DNA of 64,000 nucleotides from the NCBI GenBank assembly GCA_951394045.1, contig OX595991.1:1054001-1118000 (forward strand), read 5' to 3'. The notes below the pieces were generated by a model. The model ran no database searches. It was given only the letters and a program-made list of their open reading frames with translations, and was not told where the DNA came from. This document shows, in pieces, positions 30,813-40,696 of this stretch (within the stretch, counting starts at the first letter, position 1; each line of letters opens with the position of its first letter). This stretch comes from Nitzschia sp. DOCU1. Its lineage: Eukaryota > Bacillariophyta > Bacillariophyceae > Bacillariales > Bacillariaceae. The translations under genes and the position numbers were made by a program.

Positions 30813-32198
30813 TCATGATCCCGTCAGTGGACGGCCCCAACTCGCGGCGGGGTGAATTCGAAACCCGAATACTCTGGGGTCGTTTGGGTGCACAATCGTC
30901 GATGAAACTTGTGCCTGTCGGTGCCTTGCCATCGGATAGAGTTCATGACCATGTGCCATGAGAAGCAAATAACACAGCGAAGGTCCCCAGGCGCACCCAT
31001 CCGTCTTGGATTCCCAACAATTCCACAAATTACCGCAAGACGGACAATACCGCTGGCAACGTTGGGAGTTTGAGGTGAAGTCGTTGGACGCACCATATGG
31101 CAGTAGCATTGTCCCTTCGCACTGAATACGGGGGCATTTACCAAAAACTGAATTCGACAGTAATATGCGGCGCAAGGCATCTAGTCCTCGTGGACTGGTT
31201 ACAAACCTTGCATGGACCATCAAGTAAAGGGCTTCGGCTGCTTGTTGAATGGCTTCAGGCGGGATCAGAGGATGCGTCAACAACGTGGCTTCTTCTTCTT
31301 CATTTTCATTCAACAACAGTTGCAATCCCAACCGATATATTGGATAAGAAGGCTGAGGCGAAGGAAGATCCACCAGACGCTTGGCAACTTCAACCGCTCG
31401 AGCACCCATTACCTGAAACCCTATCCTTTCTACGATCGGAGCCAGCTGGGCTAGGTTAAAGCCATCAGCGATATACTCCTTTGGAACCGGCAAAAGAACG
31501 TCCTTTGTTCGAGAACTAAGGTATCGCCGCACCCATGGTGTCGTGGTGGAAGCAGTCGTCTCTCTGGGCACGACACGAGAGCTACCCGTAGCCATCGTAC
31601 TGGATACGGCAGCTGGGAGCAGATGTGCTTGCCGAGTAACTTCTTGCTGCGAGAGGGATGGTTTTGGTGGCATCGAAAGGGGAATAGTTGGCTTCTCCTC
31701 GTGTTCTGCTTTCAATGACGTCTTCTGTTCTGTCATTGTAGATTCGATGGATGACTCCCGGGCGAGAGAAGGTGCCGAAGCGGGGTCATTTTCTTGATCA
31801 GGTCTCGAAACCTTCCTCCGTCTCTTTCTTCCTGAACGTGTCTTATGTTGCCCTTCCCTTGTTTGATAATATGGCTCCTCGCGGAGCACTGCTTTCGCTC
31901 GTGCTTTCGGGCGGAAAGCGAATCCTTGAGTATCTTCTCCATTGTCCTCAATCTGTGCCAATGCCGCAAGCATACGTTCCTCATCATCTCCAAGGAGATC
32001 GTTGACAGAACTAGTGCCATGATAGGAGGACGACTCGTCGTCTATAAATGGAAACGGGTTGTATTCTCTTCTCGCAACGTGCGCATCGCCTCTCTTGTAA
32101 TGAGAAGAAGCCTCCACCCGTCGGGAATGGTGCAGATCAACTAGCATTAACGACAACAGCCAACAATAATGGTTTCTTCGTCCGCGACCCCCCATCAT
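30813..32198 (-). CDS. Casein kinase 2 regulatory (beta) subunit-like protein
   Basis: Single exon, 461 aa from ATG 32198. Upstream codons of the open frame contain no ATG. The last ~190 residues match CK2 beta: PKEYIADGFNLAQL, AAEALYLMVHARFVTSPRG, then a zinc-binding pair CPRIQC and CPSC, a TDGCAWGPSLCYLL segment, and FGFRIHPAASWGRP at the end. CK2 beta dimerises through this zinc finger and docks the catalytic subunits. Two things are odd. The N-terminal ~260 residues are a charged, low-complexity extension absent from classical CK2 beta (about 215 aa). The very N-terminus (HYCWLLSLMLVDLHH after an Arg-rich start) could act as a signal peptide. The acidic loop is poorly conserved. It may be a diverged paralog rather than the housekeeping subunit. 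Confidence 0.8.
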   Translation of the reverse strand: MMGGRGRRNHYCWLLSLMLVDLHHSRRVEASSHYKRGDAHVARREYNPFPFIDDESSSYHGTSSVNDLLGDDEERMLAALAQIEDNGEDTQGFAFRPKARAKAVLREEPYYQTREGQHKTRSGRKRRRKVSRPDQENDPASAPSLARESSIESTMTEQKTSLKAEHEEKPTIPLSMPPKPSLSQQEVTRQAHLLPAAVSSTMATGSSRVVPRETTASTTTPWVRRYLSSRTKDVLLPVPKEYIADGFNLAQLAPIVERIGFQVMGARAVEVAKRLVDLPSPQPSYPIYRLGLQLLLNENEEEEATLLTHPLIPPEAIQQAAEALYLMVHARFVTSPRGLDALRRILLSNSVFGKCPRIQCEGTMLLPYGASNDFTSNSQRCQRYCPSCGNLWNCWESKTDGCAWGPSLCYLLLMAHGHELYPMARHRQAQVSSTIVHPNDPRVFGFRIHPAASWGRPLTGS

Positions 32199-32759
32199 TG
32201 CACAATAAGAATAACTGCTTGATATGCACTTCCCAGGTTGTACGGGGTGAAGATCAATGCCAAAGGCAACGCGGATCTTTGGATTATACTTGCTCCGAAG
32301 TAAGAAGATACCCTTCTTGACAATGGACAGATGGCGAAAAGAATAGAGAGGAGGCGCACCACTCGCCGAAAACTTATGGCGGGAGAGAAGGACGAGAGCC
32401 TGTCCGCAAGCTACAGACAGTAGAGCAAGCAAGGCCACGTTGACCCTGCTTCGATATTCTTAGCCGTGGATATCCGATCAATCAGACTACATGCTATCAT
32501 CTTTTGGTTGGCGTGCTCCTTGAGGATACGTGGTCGTCAGTCCGATCTTTTTGGGAGGGTGCTCCACCTGGCAGCCAACGAACCAAGAAAACGCTGTCGC
32601 CAACGACCGAGATGATGGGGGAAGAGTCGGGAACTTCAACAGACAAACGTAGTGAAGAAATCGTAACATCAACACTTTCCTTACGAGTAAGGACTGTGTT
32701 TTGGGCAACTGGTGTGACGAATCGGTGTTGTTTGTTTATTTCTATTTTCTTCGGTTGCG
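32199..32759. promoter_or_regulatory. Divergent promoter region
   Basis: 561 bp between the CK2-beta-like gene (minus) and the CPP1-like plastid gene (plus). Open frames here are shadows without family features. Confidence 0.4.
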
Positions 32760-33757
32760 ATGACATTCTCCAGAGTTACGTTGGCCGTTTTGCTTTTGGC
32801 GGCCGTCGCGTCGGCGTTTGCCCCCGCCAGTTCCAATCCCCCGATATCACGCGCTGTGGCTTCCTCAACCCTATTTAGCACAAGCACTACCCTCGAGGCT
32901 GTGCCGAACCCTTTCAAACAGCTTCCATGGAATGTCGAGAAGGAAAGACAAAGACAGGCGCTAAAGTTCCGACTTGAACGCTCCAAATTGCATAGAGAGC
33001 TAGGAATTGCTGAAGATGCCACGTATGAAGAAATTGTGGCCGCGACCGATAGTTTGATTGCTCGTGCGGGAAACGACTTGAAGCAAAAGATTAAAATTGA
33101 GGTTGCAAAAGACAAAATTTTGCAGATTCGACTAAACGAGCGACTTGCTGGGTTGGCAGCTGCATCGACCGAAGCTCGCGCACAATCTAGTTTTGAGGTT
33201 GATGGGTACGTATCGCGCAGTTCGTCGGCGGAGTTTGTCGGCGATACAGTCAATGACTGACGCCTCCTTTTCACTCGTGTCTGTCTTGCAGAGCCGATGA
33301 TGATGTCCCGAAAAAGAAGAAAGATGCAGAGTGGCAGGCACCGAGATGGACTCAGGGTTTGATCGTCAAACCCGACGAAAAGCAGATCAAAGCACAGGCC
33401 AAACTCTGGGGCGCCATCACATTTGCTGGTGTGGCGTTTCCTCCAGCAATCGACTATATGAATCGTTTCACTTGGCTAGTGTGCATTGCTCAACTTTCTT
33501 TCCGCGGAATGCCCCGTGAAAGCATGGAGGGCGGTGGCTTGGGAATTTCGTTTGGTGGAGGCCCTGGGGGGAAGTCGCATCTGAAGGTTGCGTGGCTTTT
33601 GGGTGTTGGAGTTAGTATTGCGGGAGCTATGCTAGTTTATGGGCTCATGCCGGCTTGGGCCAAGGGTGGCAGATATACCGCTCTCTTGGCATTCACCCTT
33701 CGCAACTTGATCTACGCTGCTTCGTGCTCGTATTTGCAGCCCTATAAGGGAAAATAA
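32760..33757 (+). CDS. CPP1-like (DUF3353) plastid membrane chaperone
   Basis: Exons 32760-33205 and 33292-33757 join across an 86-bp intron (GTACGT...TTGCAG) to give 303 aa. The N-terminus is a classic diatom plastid presequence: a signal peptide ending in ASAFAP (AAVASAFAPASS), then a Ser/Thr-rich transit peptide. A J-like helical domain without the HPD motif spans residues ~58-125 (LHRELGIAEDATYEEIVAA). Three to four membrane helices follow (AITFAGVAFPPAIDYM, VAWLLGVGVSIAGAMLVY, LLAFTLRNLIYAAS). In plants, CPP1 stabilises protochlorophyllide oxidoreductase in the plastid envelope or thylakoid. By analogy this protein should work in the plastid membrane. The family call is firm, the client is inferred. 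Confidence 0.85.
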
Positions 33758-33919
33758 TTGTAAATCTACATCAACCAGTAATGCCATCGAGTGAAAAGCT
33801 GGGGACCAACGTAGAACTGCGCTACCATACGTATCAATATCAATCACTATATATTATGACCTCCACAACTGTTCGCACCGGCACTTGCATGAGATCTACT
33901 GTATCAACTCAGGGACTCT

Positions 33920-36065
33920 CTAAAGGTCGTTGTCGTAGAAGTCTTCATCGTCGCCACTGGCACCACCACCAGCAGAGTAAAATTCACGCATCATGGGGAC
34001 AGCGATCCTTTCTACTTCCTTCTTGTGTTCGTCGTACTCGTCTTTCGAGGCCTCAGGATTCCTTTCCATCCAGTCGAACGCTTCGTCCACGATGTCCTCG
34101 AGTTCCTTCTTGCTCTCGAGAGGCATACCTTGCAAGCTTTCGCCATCGAGGCTATTCCTCAAGTTGTAGAGGTAAGACTCCAACCCATTGCGACTGTCGA
34201 CTTTCTCTCGAAGCAGACGGTCTTCTTCTTCGTACTCCTTCGCCTCCTCAATCATGCGCTTGATCTCGGCTTCGGATAATCGACCATTCTCCGAGGTGAT
34301 AGTAATTTTCTCAGACTTGCCGGTCCCTTTGTCCGTGGCACTGACTTGCAAGATCCCATTCGCGTCCACTGCAAAAGAGACCTCGATTTGAGGAACTCCA
34401 CGGGGGGCTGGTGGAATACCGGTAAGCTCAAACTTTCCCAGGGGGTGATTGTCTCGAGTCATAGGGCGTTCACCCTCATAAACGTCAATCATCACGCGCG
34501 ACTGATTATCCTGATGAGTCGAAAAGACTTGCGACCGCTGAGTTGGCATGTGACTATCCCGAGGAATGATCTTGGTGAATACGCCTCCGACGGTTTCGAT
34601 GCCCATTGACAATGATACCTTGTCGAGCAACACGACGCCTTCGGCCTTCCCTGTGGCAACGCCGCCCAATATAGCGCCTTGGACTGCAGCACCGTATGCC
34701 ACGGCTTCGTCGGGATTAATTGATTTCGATAGTTCCTTCCCTCCAAAGTAGTCGGAGAGGAGCTCCTGGACCTTTGGAATACGGGTCGAGCCACCAACCA
34801 GGACGACCTCATCTACGTCCGATTTGCTCAGCTTGGCTCGTTTCATCACATGTTCCACCACACCTAGAGTCTTCTTGAACAAGTCATTATTCAATTCTTC
34901 AAAGCGAGCCCGAGTCAATGTTTCTTGCAAGTCGAAGCCAGGAATAAGATCGTCGATTTCAAGGCGGACCTGGCTTCGCGAAGACAGAGCACGCTTTGCA
35001 AGCTCTACTTCCTTTCGAAGTTTCTGGAGGGCACGCGTATCATTCGAAATATCAACGTTGCTCGTCTTTTGGATCTTCTTGATGAGGTACTGCATAACTC
35101 TTTGGTCAAAATCTTCACCGCCTAGATGAGTATCGCCATGAGAGGCCAAGACCTCGAAAGCGCCATCATCAATATTCAAAAGAGTTACGTCTGAAAGTGA
35201 ACAAAATACAAAAGTTAGAAGCGAAGCTTCAGACCAACAAAAATCCTCGCAAGGAGGCCACTCAAACGAACATACCGAAGGTTCCCCCACCGAGGTCGAA
35301 TACCAGGACATTCTTGTCCTCCATACTTTCCCCAAGGCCGTAGGCAATGGCGGCAGCTGTTGGTTCGTTGATCACACGTTCGACCTGCAATCCTGCAATA
35401 CGGCCAGCGTCCTTGGTGGCAAGACGCTGGGCGTTGTTGAAGTAGGCAGGGACAGTCACCACAGCACGAGTAACGGTTTGTCCCAAGTAGGCTTCTGCGT
35501 ATGCCTTCATCTTCGCCAAGACCATGGCCGAGATCTCTTCCGGAGCATAGGCTGCTTTCTCATTGTTCTGCATAACACTGATCCTGGGTTTGCCGTCTGC
35601 GCCTGGAATAATGTCAAAAGGGAGCAGCTTTTTGTCGGCTTGCACCGTGTCGTCGCTGTAGTCACGGCCGATAAAGCGCTTAACATCAAATATGGTGTTG
35701 GACGGGTTGATGGTGGCCTGGTTCTTGGCGGCATCTCCTACAAGACGCTCATTTTCCGTAAAGGCCACGTAGGAAGGAGTGATTCGGTTTCCCTGGTCAT
35801 TGGCTATAATGTCGACGTTCCCGTTCCTGTAGACTCCAACGCAAGAGTACGTAGTTCCGAGATCAATTCCAATAATGGGACCCTGGTCACCCGGAGCGGC
35901 TGCCCCCTGGTGCTGGGCCCTGGCCAAAGGGACAGCAATGCAGTAGATACCAAAGATGGTAGCAAAGAGAAGAGTCCACGAGAATGCAAGGCTGCTTCTG
36001 CGCCTCTTCGCAGCTGAGCGCCGGCGGCGCAACTTGCGCTTTGCAGTTTCAACGGCGGCGGACAT
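33920..36065 (-). CDS. BiP: ER-lumenal Hsp70 chaperone BiP/GRP78
   Basis: Exons 36065-35276 and 35190-33920 join across an 85-bp intron to give 686 aa. The join restores the Hsp70 phosphate motif (DLGGGTF + DVTLLNID). A basic N-terminus and hydrophobic core ending AVPLARAQ form an ER signal peptide. The ATPase domain opens [16 protein letters not shown], and [18 protein letters not shown] is present. The substrate domain has [19 protein letters not shown] and [15 protein letters not shown]. BiP folds secretory proteins and drives ER quality control. In diatoms a related machinery also acts in protein import into complex plastids. The C-terminus reads DEDFYDNDL, so the retrieval tetrapeptide is DNDL instead of K/HDEL. 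Everything else is canonical. A CCACGTGG site lies 218 bp upstream of the start. Confidence 0.95.
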
Positions 36066-36463
36066 GATTGCTTGAATAATTGTTTGAACTTTTGTTGTTG
36101 CAAGCTTTGATTTGTTTTCTTGTTGATAGATTCAACTTTTTGTGAACTTGGAGACGTCGTCGGCTTGTCGACTTGCCCCAGGAGCGACCAGTACCGTAGT
36201 CTATTTCAATCCCGCACCCCTTTGGTCGGGACTGCATGGATCCGCGCCACGAGTCAAAAATTTGAGTCCTGCGCGCGTGTTTCCACGTGGCAACACGGAG
36301 GGGAGGTCAGACCACAGAAGCGATCAGTCGAGTGTTTCGGCTGGGTTACTACCGATCATTCCTTCCTTCCGCCGCCACTCTGGCTTCTTCCCATTCATCA
36401 CTTCCTACTTCCACCATTAATACGCACACTTTGATTCTCCAATACCCCAGTAGTAGTGTAGGT
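36066..36463. promoter_or_regulatory. BiP promoter region
   Basis: 398 bp between the BiP start and the stop of the FGE-like gene. It contains a CCACGTGG palindrome and no other recognised feature. Confidence 0.45.
36283..36290. promoter_or_regulatory. CCACGTGG palindrome, candidate ER-stress/bZIP element
   Basis: CCACGTGG stands 218 bp upstream of BiP. In plants and animals, bZIP factors of the unfolded protein response bind CCACG/CACGTG cores. Two more copies precede the signal-peptide protein at 53586-54494. The octamer also occurs in coding DNA of this window (near 15532 and 16949), so the evidence is modest. Confidence 0.3.
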
Positions 36464-37765
36464 TCAGGATTGCGGCGGAAAAATGTCAATAGCAAGTCTG
36501 ACGACGTGGTCGTCGCAGTTCATACCGCCAAAACCGTCACCATTGAGGCCGTCATTATCCATCGGGGTCACGGTGCGAGAGTGATAGATCAAGGACCACA
36601 TATCTGTACCTCCACGCGCAACAACATTGTGTTGGGTGGGAAAATATATCGCCGGGCTGTTGTCCTTTAGTTGTCCGCATGCGGCACTCTCACACTCCGT
36701 ACAAAGTTCGGGCCAGACGGCCACCTGTCGCAACCCCAGAGCATTTCGTGGACCTTGCTGTTGTTCTTGTTGCTGCTGCTGCTCATTAGATAGTATGGAA
36801 GGATGAGGATGACGATACCGTGCTTGCTCGTCTACTGCAACAATGCGACAATCGTAGGGAAACAAAATTTCCCAGCCCCCACCTCGAGCGGCATATTCCC
36901 ATTCTACTTGAGTGGGCAAGCGAAACCCATGTTTCTGCATCATCATCGTGCGGCTGCCATTCGTATTATGACTGTGAACTTGATTTTCTTGATTCATGAT
37001 CGATGATTGCCAATAATAATACTTGGCTTGCTCCATCGACACAGGTGTCGTGGCCAGAAGGTAGGGCCTCACGTGATGAATGTTGGTTGCAGCAGAGTTG
37101 CTGCTGTTGGTCATTGTTGGATGATGTTGTAGCAAACGCAGGGCGTGTTGCACGCGTTCGTCACAACCAGGTAACTGGTCCAAGGACGAGACTCGATAAT
37201 GCTCCAGTAAACAATGAGCGAGTTGTTCCTGCAAGTATCGACTCATGCCGACACGATAGCTCCCACCCAATATCAAAGTAAATTGCAAATTTGTTGTTGG
37301 TGTAGAACATGTCAAGACTGGTAAATCACACGTCAATCCACAAAATGCCCATGATGATTGCATTGAAGTTGGCATTTGCGAATTCAACAAGATCTGTAGG
37401 CAATAACCAATCTGTTCCTTGGCGCTCGTAGAAAGTTGCTTCCAATAAGAACGTTCGAGTCGAGGCAATAAAAACTGTTGAGGATCTTGTAGCAAGGTGG
37501 ATTGATAAAAGGCACCTGCCGTGGGATCTGCACCACCCAAGGACCGTGACGAAGAAGCGTGTTCTAATCGGCGTAGAGAGGATTCCAGATTTTCTTGATC
37601 GTGGCAGGCAGATGGCGACGATGAATCATTGGATCGTTTGCGTTTCCCATGATGAACATACGCAGTGGTGGTAGTAGACGACCTATTTGTGGTACTGCTG
37701 CTGTAGTCACCCACCATGGAAACCTCCATAGGCGCAAGTAAATAGTCGGGGTTATTTGGAGCCAT
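36464..37765 (-). CDS. FGE/sulfatase-modifying-factor-like domain protein
   Basis: Single exon, 433 aa from ATG 37765 (MAPNNPDYLLAPMEV). The N-terminal half is low complexity with an all-helical part. A formylglycine-generating-enzyme-like (SUMF1-type, C-lectin-like) fold occupies the C-terminal half: RPYLLATTPVSMEQAKYYYW, GFRLPTQVEWEYAARGG, NVVARGGTDMW, and a final VVRLAID strand. True FGEs convert an active-site Cys of sulfatases to formylglycine. Related domains occur in ergothioneine or ovothiol synthases and phage receptors. The usual paired catalytic cysteines near the C-terminus are not obvious, and no signal peptide is seen. A sulfatase-activating role is therefore doubtful. A Gln-rich run (EQQQQQEQQQ) interrupts the domain. 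Confidence 0.7.
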   Translation of the reverse strand: MAPNNPDYLLAPMEVSMVGDYSSSTTNRSSTTTTAYVHHGKRKRSNDSSSPSACHDQENLESSLRRLEHASSSRSLGGADPTAGAFYQSTLLQDPQQFLLPRLERSYWKQLSTSAKEQIGYCLQILLNSQMPTSMQSSWAFCGLTCDLPVLTCSTPTTNLQFTLILGGSYRVGMSRYLQEQLAHCLLEHYRVSSLDQLPGCDERVQHALRLLQHHPTMTNSSNSAATNIHHVRPYLLATTPVSMEQAKYYYWQSSIMNQENQVHSHNTNGSRTMMMQKHGFRLPTQVEWEYAARGGGWEILFPYDCRIVAVDEQARYRHPHPSILSNEQQQQQEQQQGPRNALGLRQVAVWPELCTECESAACGQLKDNSPAIYFPTQHNVVARGGTDMWSLIYHSRTVTPMDNDGLNGDGFGGMNCDDHVVRLAIDIFPPQS

Positions 37766-38259
37766 GGTGCAAGGCACAAAAGGAAATCGTATACAATTTC
37801 AAGAGCGAGAGGCAGCTCAATAGTCGCTCTAGCTAGTGATGAATGGTGGCTGATGGAAAAAGGAAATGAAAAGAGCATCACAGACGAGATAGCAACACAA
37901 AGGCATTGGCGAATGATAGAGGTGATGGTGGTGCGTGGTGGCCATCGATCCAGTTTCGAAATTTTCCGATTGGCTCTTTGTCTCGCCATCATTTTTTGGC
38001 GCGCGTCAGTGGGCGATCTATTGGACCAAATCGTGTCCAAGGAGTCGATTCCTTCCAAATCCAATCACGGGCCGTCCGCGGTGGGTGCAGTTTGTGGCAG
38101 TGCTAAGATAGAGAGGCTAAGACGCGACATAGATGTATATGTAAAACTACATACTTTAACCCCCCTGGTAGCAGTAGACTCCCGGCTGCTTGGGATAGGG
38201 AGAGGTAGGGTTTGATAGCCTTGGTCTTGAATGCAGGTTTGTGTGAAAGATGCATGTTG
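37766..38259. other. Intergenic, promoter of the FGE-like gene
   Basis: 494 bp upstream of the FGE-like gene and downstream of the WD40 gene stop. No feature recognised. Confidence 0.4.
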
Positions 38260-39657
38260 TTACTGCAGGGACTTCTCGCCTTCTTCATCGCCTTGGTCCG
38301 CTGCTTGGATATTCCATCTTGCGGCGCTCTCGGTAGCGAGATTCCACGTCCGTACGGAACAATCGAATGATCCCGAGGCTAGCGTTCTTCCCGACGGCGA
38401 AAACGCTAGCGACGTTACGAATTCGTTGTGCCCTCGGAAAGTAGAGACGGGTTTCAGCTGCTTGATGTTCCAGGCGCGAATGACTTGATTGCCCTCCGTA
38501 TCGCGGCCCCCAGAAACTAAAGTCTTGGAGTCTGGTGAACAAGCAATCGTCCAGACGCTGCATAGATTGCCTTCCAGAACAGAACAGGCAAAACCATTAT
38601 GCATGTCCCATAGACGAATGGTTTCATCGTCGCTCCCACTCACAAGGTAGCGCCCGTCTGGTGTAAACGCTACACAATGAACTGACTCGGTATGACCTTC
38701 AATATCAACCAGTTGCAAAGTGTTAAGGTCCCACAAGAGTACAGAGGTCTCGTCTTCACCCGCCGAGGCAAGATACTTGCCATCTGGACTGAATCTTAAG
38801 CAGTAGATCCAGCCAGCATGACCTTCGAGCGTTGATTGACAACTTCCATCTTCGACATTCCAGATGCGTATCAATTGATCAGCACCTCCAGCCGCGATCG
38901 AGCGACTGTCTGGTGAGAATGCAATGGAAAACACGCCCCCGTGAAGATCTCCTTGCAAAACTCTTATGAATTCCAGCGTCTTGGCGTCCCAGATCCGAAC
39001 TACCGAGGCTTCAATATTGTCTCTCAGGACGAAATCGTACTCGGCTGAGGTATGAGATCGGTGTCCTGACGCCAAGTACTTTCCACAGGGCGAAAAGGAG
39101 ACGCACGTCACTTTGGCGGCAGCATGACGAATCACCTTGTTGAAGCCGCTTTGGCGATTCCAAATGTGAATAGACTCTCCAGAGCAACAGGCAAGTAACT
39201 GCCCACAAGGAGAGAACGAAAGAGACTGTGCCACCGCCTCAAGAGGTAGCCGACGTCGAGGCCATGGCGCTGGGATCAACTTGCAGGCCTCGTGTACCTC
39301 CCGGCTGGTAGAGGCAAAGTTGTTAAAGGTTGCGCGGTCAGCCACAAAGGGGGCAACCAGATTCCCTAGCAACGCTTCCTGCACCATTGTCAGGGTCGAA
39401 CAAGATCGTTTCAATGCTTTAGAGGGAGAGTTTTCACCATCCGGACCATCCATAATCTCAAAGTTTCGCTTTCTGACAATGTCGGGGGACACTAAGAAGG
39501 CGGCGTGCTCCTTGACTCTCGTTTGACATGTATGCGACCTCTCACCCAGCGCTACGGAATGAGAAACCGGACCTCGAACGATGATACCATCATCGACTTG
39601 TTCGGACGTGTCAGCGGCTACGTTTTGTATTCGTTGTTGGATGATGGCTGTTGACAT
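38260..39657 (-). CDS. Seven-bladed WD40-repeat protein
   Basis: Single exon, 465 aa from ATG 39657. The first ~140 residues hold a short basic segment (DIVRKRNFEIMDG) and an F-box-like helical region (LGNLVAPFVADRATFNNFA). Seven WD40 repeats follow, each with an SPCG/SPDG turn and a WD or WN ending (VTCVSFSPCGKYLASG, IAFSPDSRSIAAGGADQ, VAFTPDGRYLVSGSDDE, LAFSPSGRTLASGSFD). Together they should close one beta-propeller. WD40 propellers are protein-interaction platforms, for example in ubiquitin ligases, chromatin or vesicle coats. Nothing seen fixes the complex. The C-terminus is a short acidic tail. Confidence 0.85.
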   Translation of the reverse strand: MSTAIIQQRIQNVAADTSEQVDDGIIVRGPVSHSVALGERSHTCQTRVKEHAAFLVSPDIVRKRNFEIMDGPDGENSPSKALKRSCSTLTMVQEALLGNLVAPFVADRATFNNFASTSREVHEACKLIPAPWPRRRLPLEAVAQSLSFSPCGQLLACCSGESIHIWNRQSGFNKVIRHAAAKVTCVSFSPCGKYLASGHRSHTSAEYDFVLRDNIEASVVRIWDAKTLEFIRVLQGDLHGGVFSIAFSPDSRSIAAGGADQLIRIWNVEDGSCQSTLEGHAGWIYCLRFSPDGKYLASAGEDETSVLLWDLNTLQLVDIEGHTESVHCVAFTPDGRYLVSGSDDETIRLWDMHNGFACSVLEGNLCSVWTIACSPDSKTLVSGGRDTEGNQVIRAWNIKQLKPVSTFRGHNEFVTSLAFSPSGRTLASGSFDCSVRTWNLATESAARWNIQAADQGDEEGEKSLQ

Positions 39658-40414
39658 AGACCTTCAAACTTTCTTGATGGTGGTTTGGCTATTCGTAGCT
39701 TGCTTTGTATTGCAAGGGAAAGAGGATGTTGTTGAATGTTCGTAAATGAAAATGTGTAAAGGAGGGTTGCGTGTTTGCTTCTTCGAGAGCTCATCCGACG
39801 ACACCTCCAATTGCGAAGAGCTCTGGTGTTCTGCATAATTTGGGTGGAGAGGTGAACTTTGTGAGTAGACCTCGCGCGAGGACTTTGTGCAGCGATATGA
39901 GAGCTTGGTGGCTTCTCTTTTACTGCGGAGCGCGGCCATCGGAGTCGAATTCAGCACTGACGCCGCATCATCGCCCTCTTGCCGTAATTTTTTGGACCGC
40001 CGACCTCGCGTGATGAGACAGATCACAATCTTCGGCTTCCGGCTACAAATGGACAGCACTTTGGACATTCGCCACAGCAACGAGAATGATGAGCAGCAAG
40101 GCCGGCAGAGCGGTCGAACGGGTCCTTTAAAAGCACATAGAAATATCCGTACACAGTATACTGCAGTATCCAAACACATAACAATATCTCAAGGTCGGTC
40201 ATGACGTCATGACATCATCCGCCCGGGCGCGGCGGCAGCTGCAACGAACGAACCTCGCAGAGAACAAGCCCATCAAACAAAGAAGATCGACGCGCTCCAA
40301 ACAGCTTCTGCCCCCAGACGAGCTATTTCAACTTCTCATCATGAGACCGGAGCAAGATTACGATTTCACTTGACCATAACCCTATCATAACATTACACAT
40401 CCCTACCCTGAACC
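39658..40414. promoter_or_regulatory. Divergent promoter region
   Basis: 757 bp between the WD40 gene (minus) and a small secreted-protein gene (plus). Open frames of up to 171 codons occur, but they lack family features. A TGACGTCA palindrome lies 206 bp from the plus-strand start. Confidence 0.45.
40202..40209. promoter_or_regulatory. TGACGTCA palindrome (CRE/bZIP-type site)
   Basis: Exact TGACGTCA inside CATGACGTCATG, with a further TGACATCA-like copy directly after it. It lies 206 bp before the start of the small secreted protein gene. Confidence 0.45.
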
Positions 40415-40696
40415 ATGCGCTACCAAGCTCTTTTAGCAATCACTGCGGCCGCCCTTTCCACCACGGCCGAAGCACGACGATGGAGGTTCGCGGTCCCATT
40501 CCCAGGAAAGATCGAACCGTCCGTACCCGAACCCGTACACAAGGCCTATGAAGACATGGAAGAGAAAGAGAAATTGTTCGACGCCAAGCAAGTGTCTCGT
40601 CGGACCCAAAAACCTAAGATCGCAGTGGAGGAGAAAAGGCCGAACGGCAAATTTCCAGAAGAGGAAGTTGCACCAAGGATTCCCTGGATGCTCTAA
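40415..40696 (+). CDS. Small secreted basic protein, unknown
   Basis: Single exon, 93 aa. Residues 1-20 are a signal peptide (YQALLAITAAALSTTAEA) with likely cleavage before RRWRF. The mature part has 73 residues, no cysteine, a high charge and Arg/Lys pairs (SRRTQ, EEKRP). It ends in PRIPWML. I recognise no family. The gene is compact with a clean start. A secreted peptide precursor or a cell-wall (frustule) associated protein is possible, but this is guesswork. The neighbouring gene at 42226 also encodes a small secreted protein. Confidence 0.6.
   Translation: MRYQALLAITAAALSTTAEARRWRFAVPFPGKIEPSVPEPVHKAYEDMEEKEKLFDAKQVSRRTQKPKIAVEEKRPNGKFPEEEVAPRIPWML

Noticed and set aside
35478..36017. 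179-codon open frame on the plus strand
   Set aside because: Antisense shadow of the first exon of BiP, which is highly conserved in the other strand.
39664..40179. 171-codon open frame on the minus strand
   Set aside because: It lies in the divergent promoter of the WD40 and secreted-protein genes; low complexity, no signal or domain.
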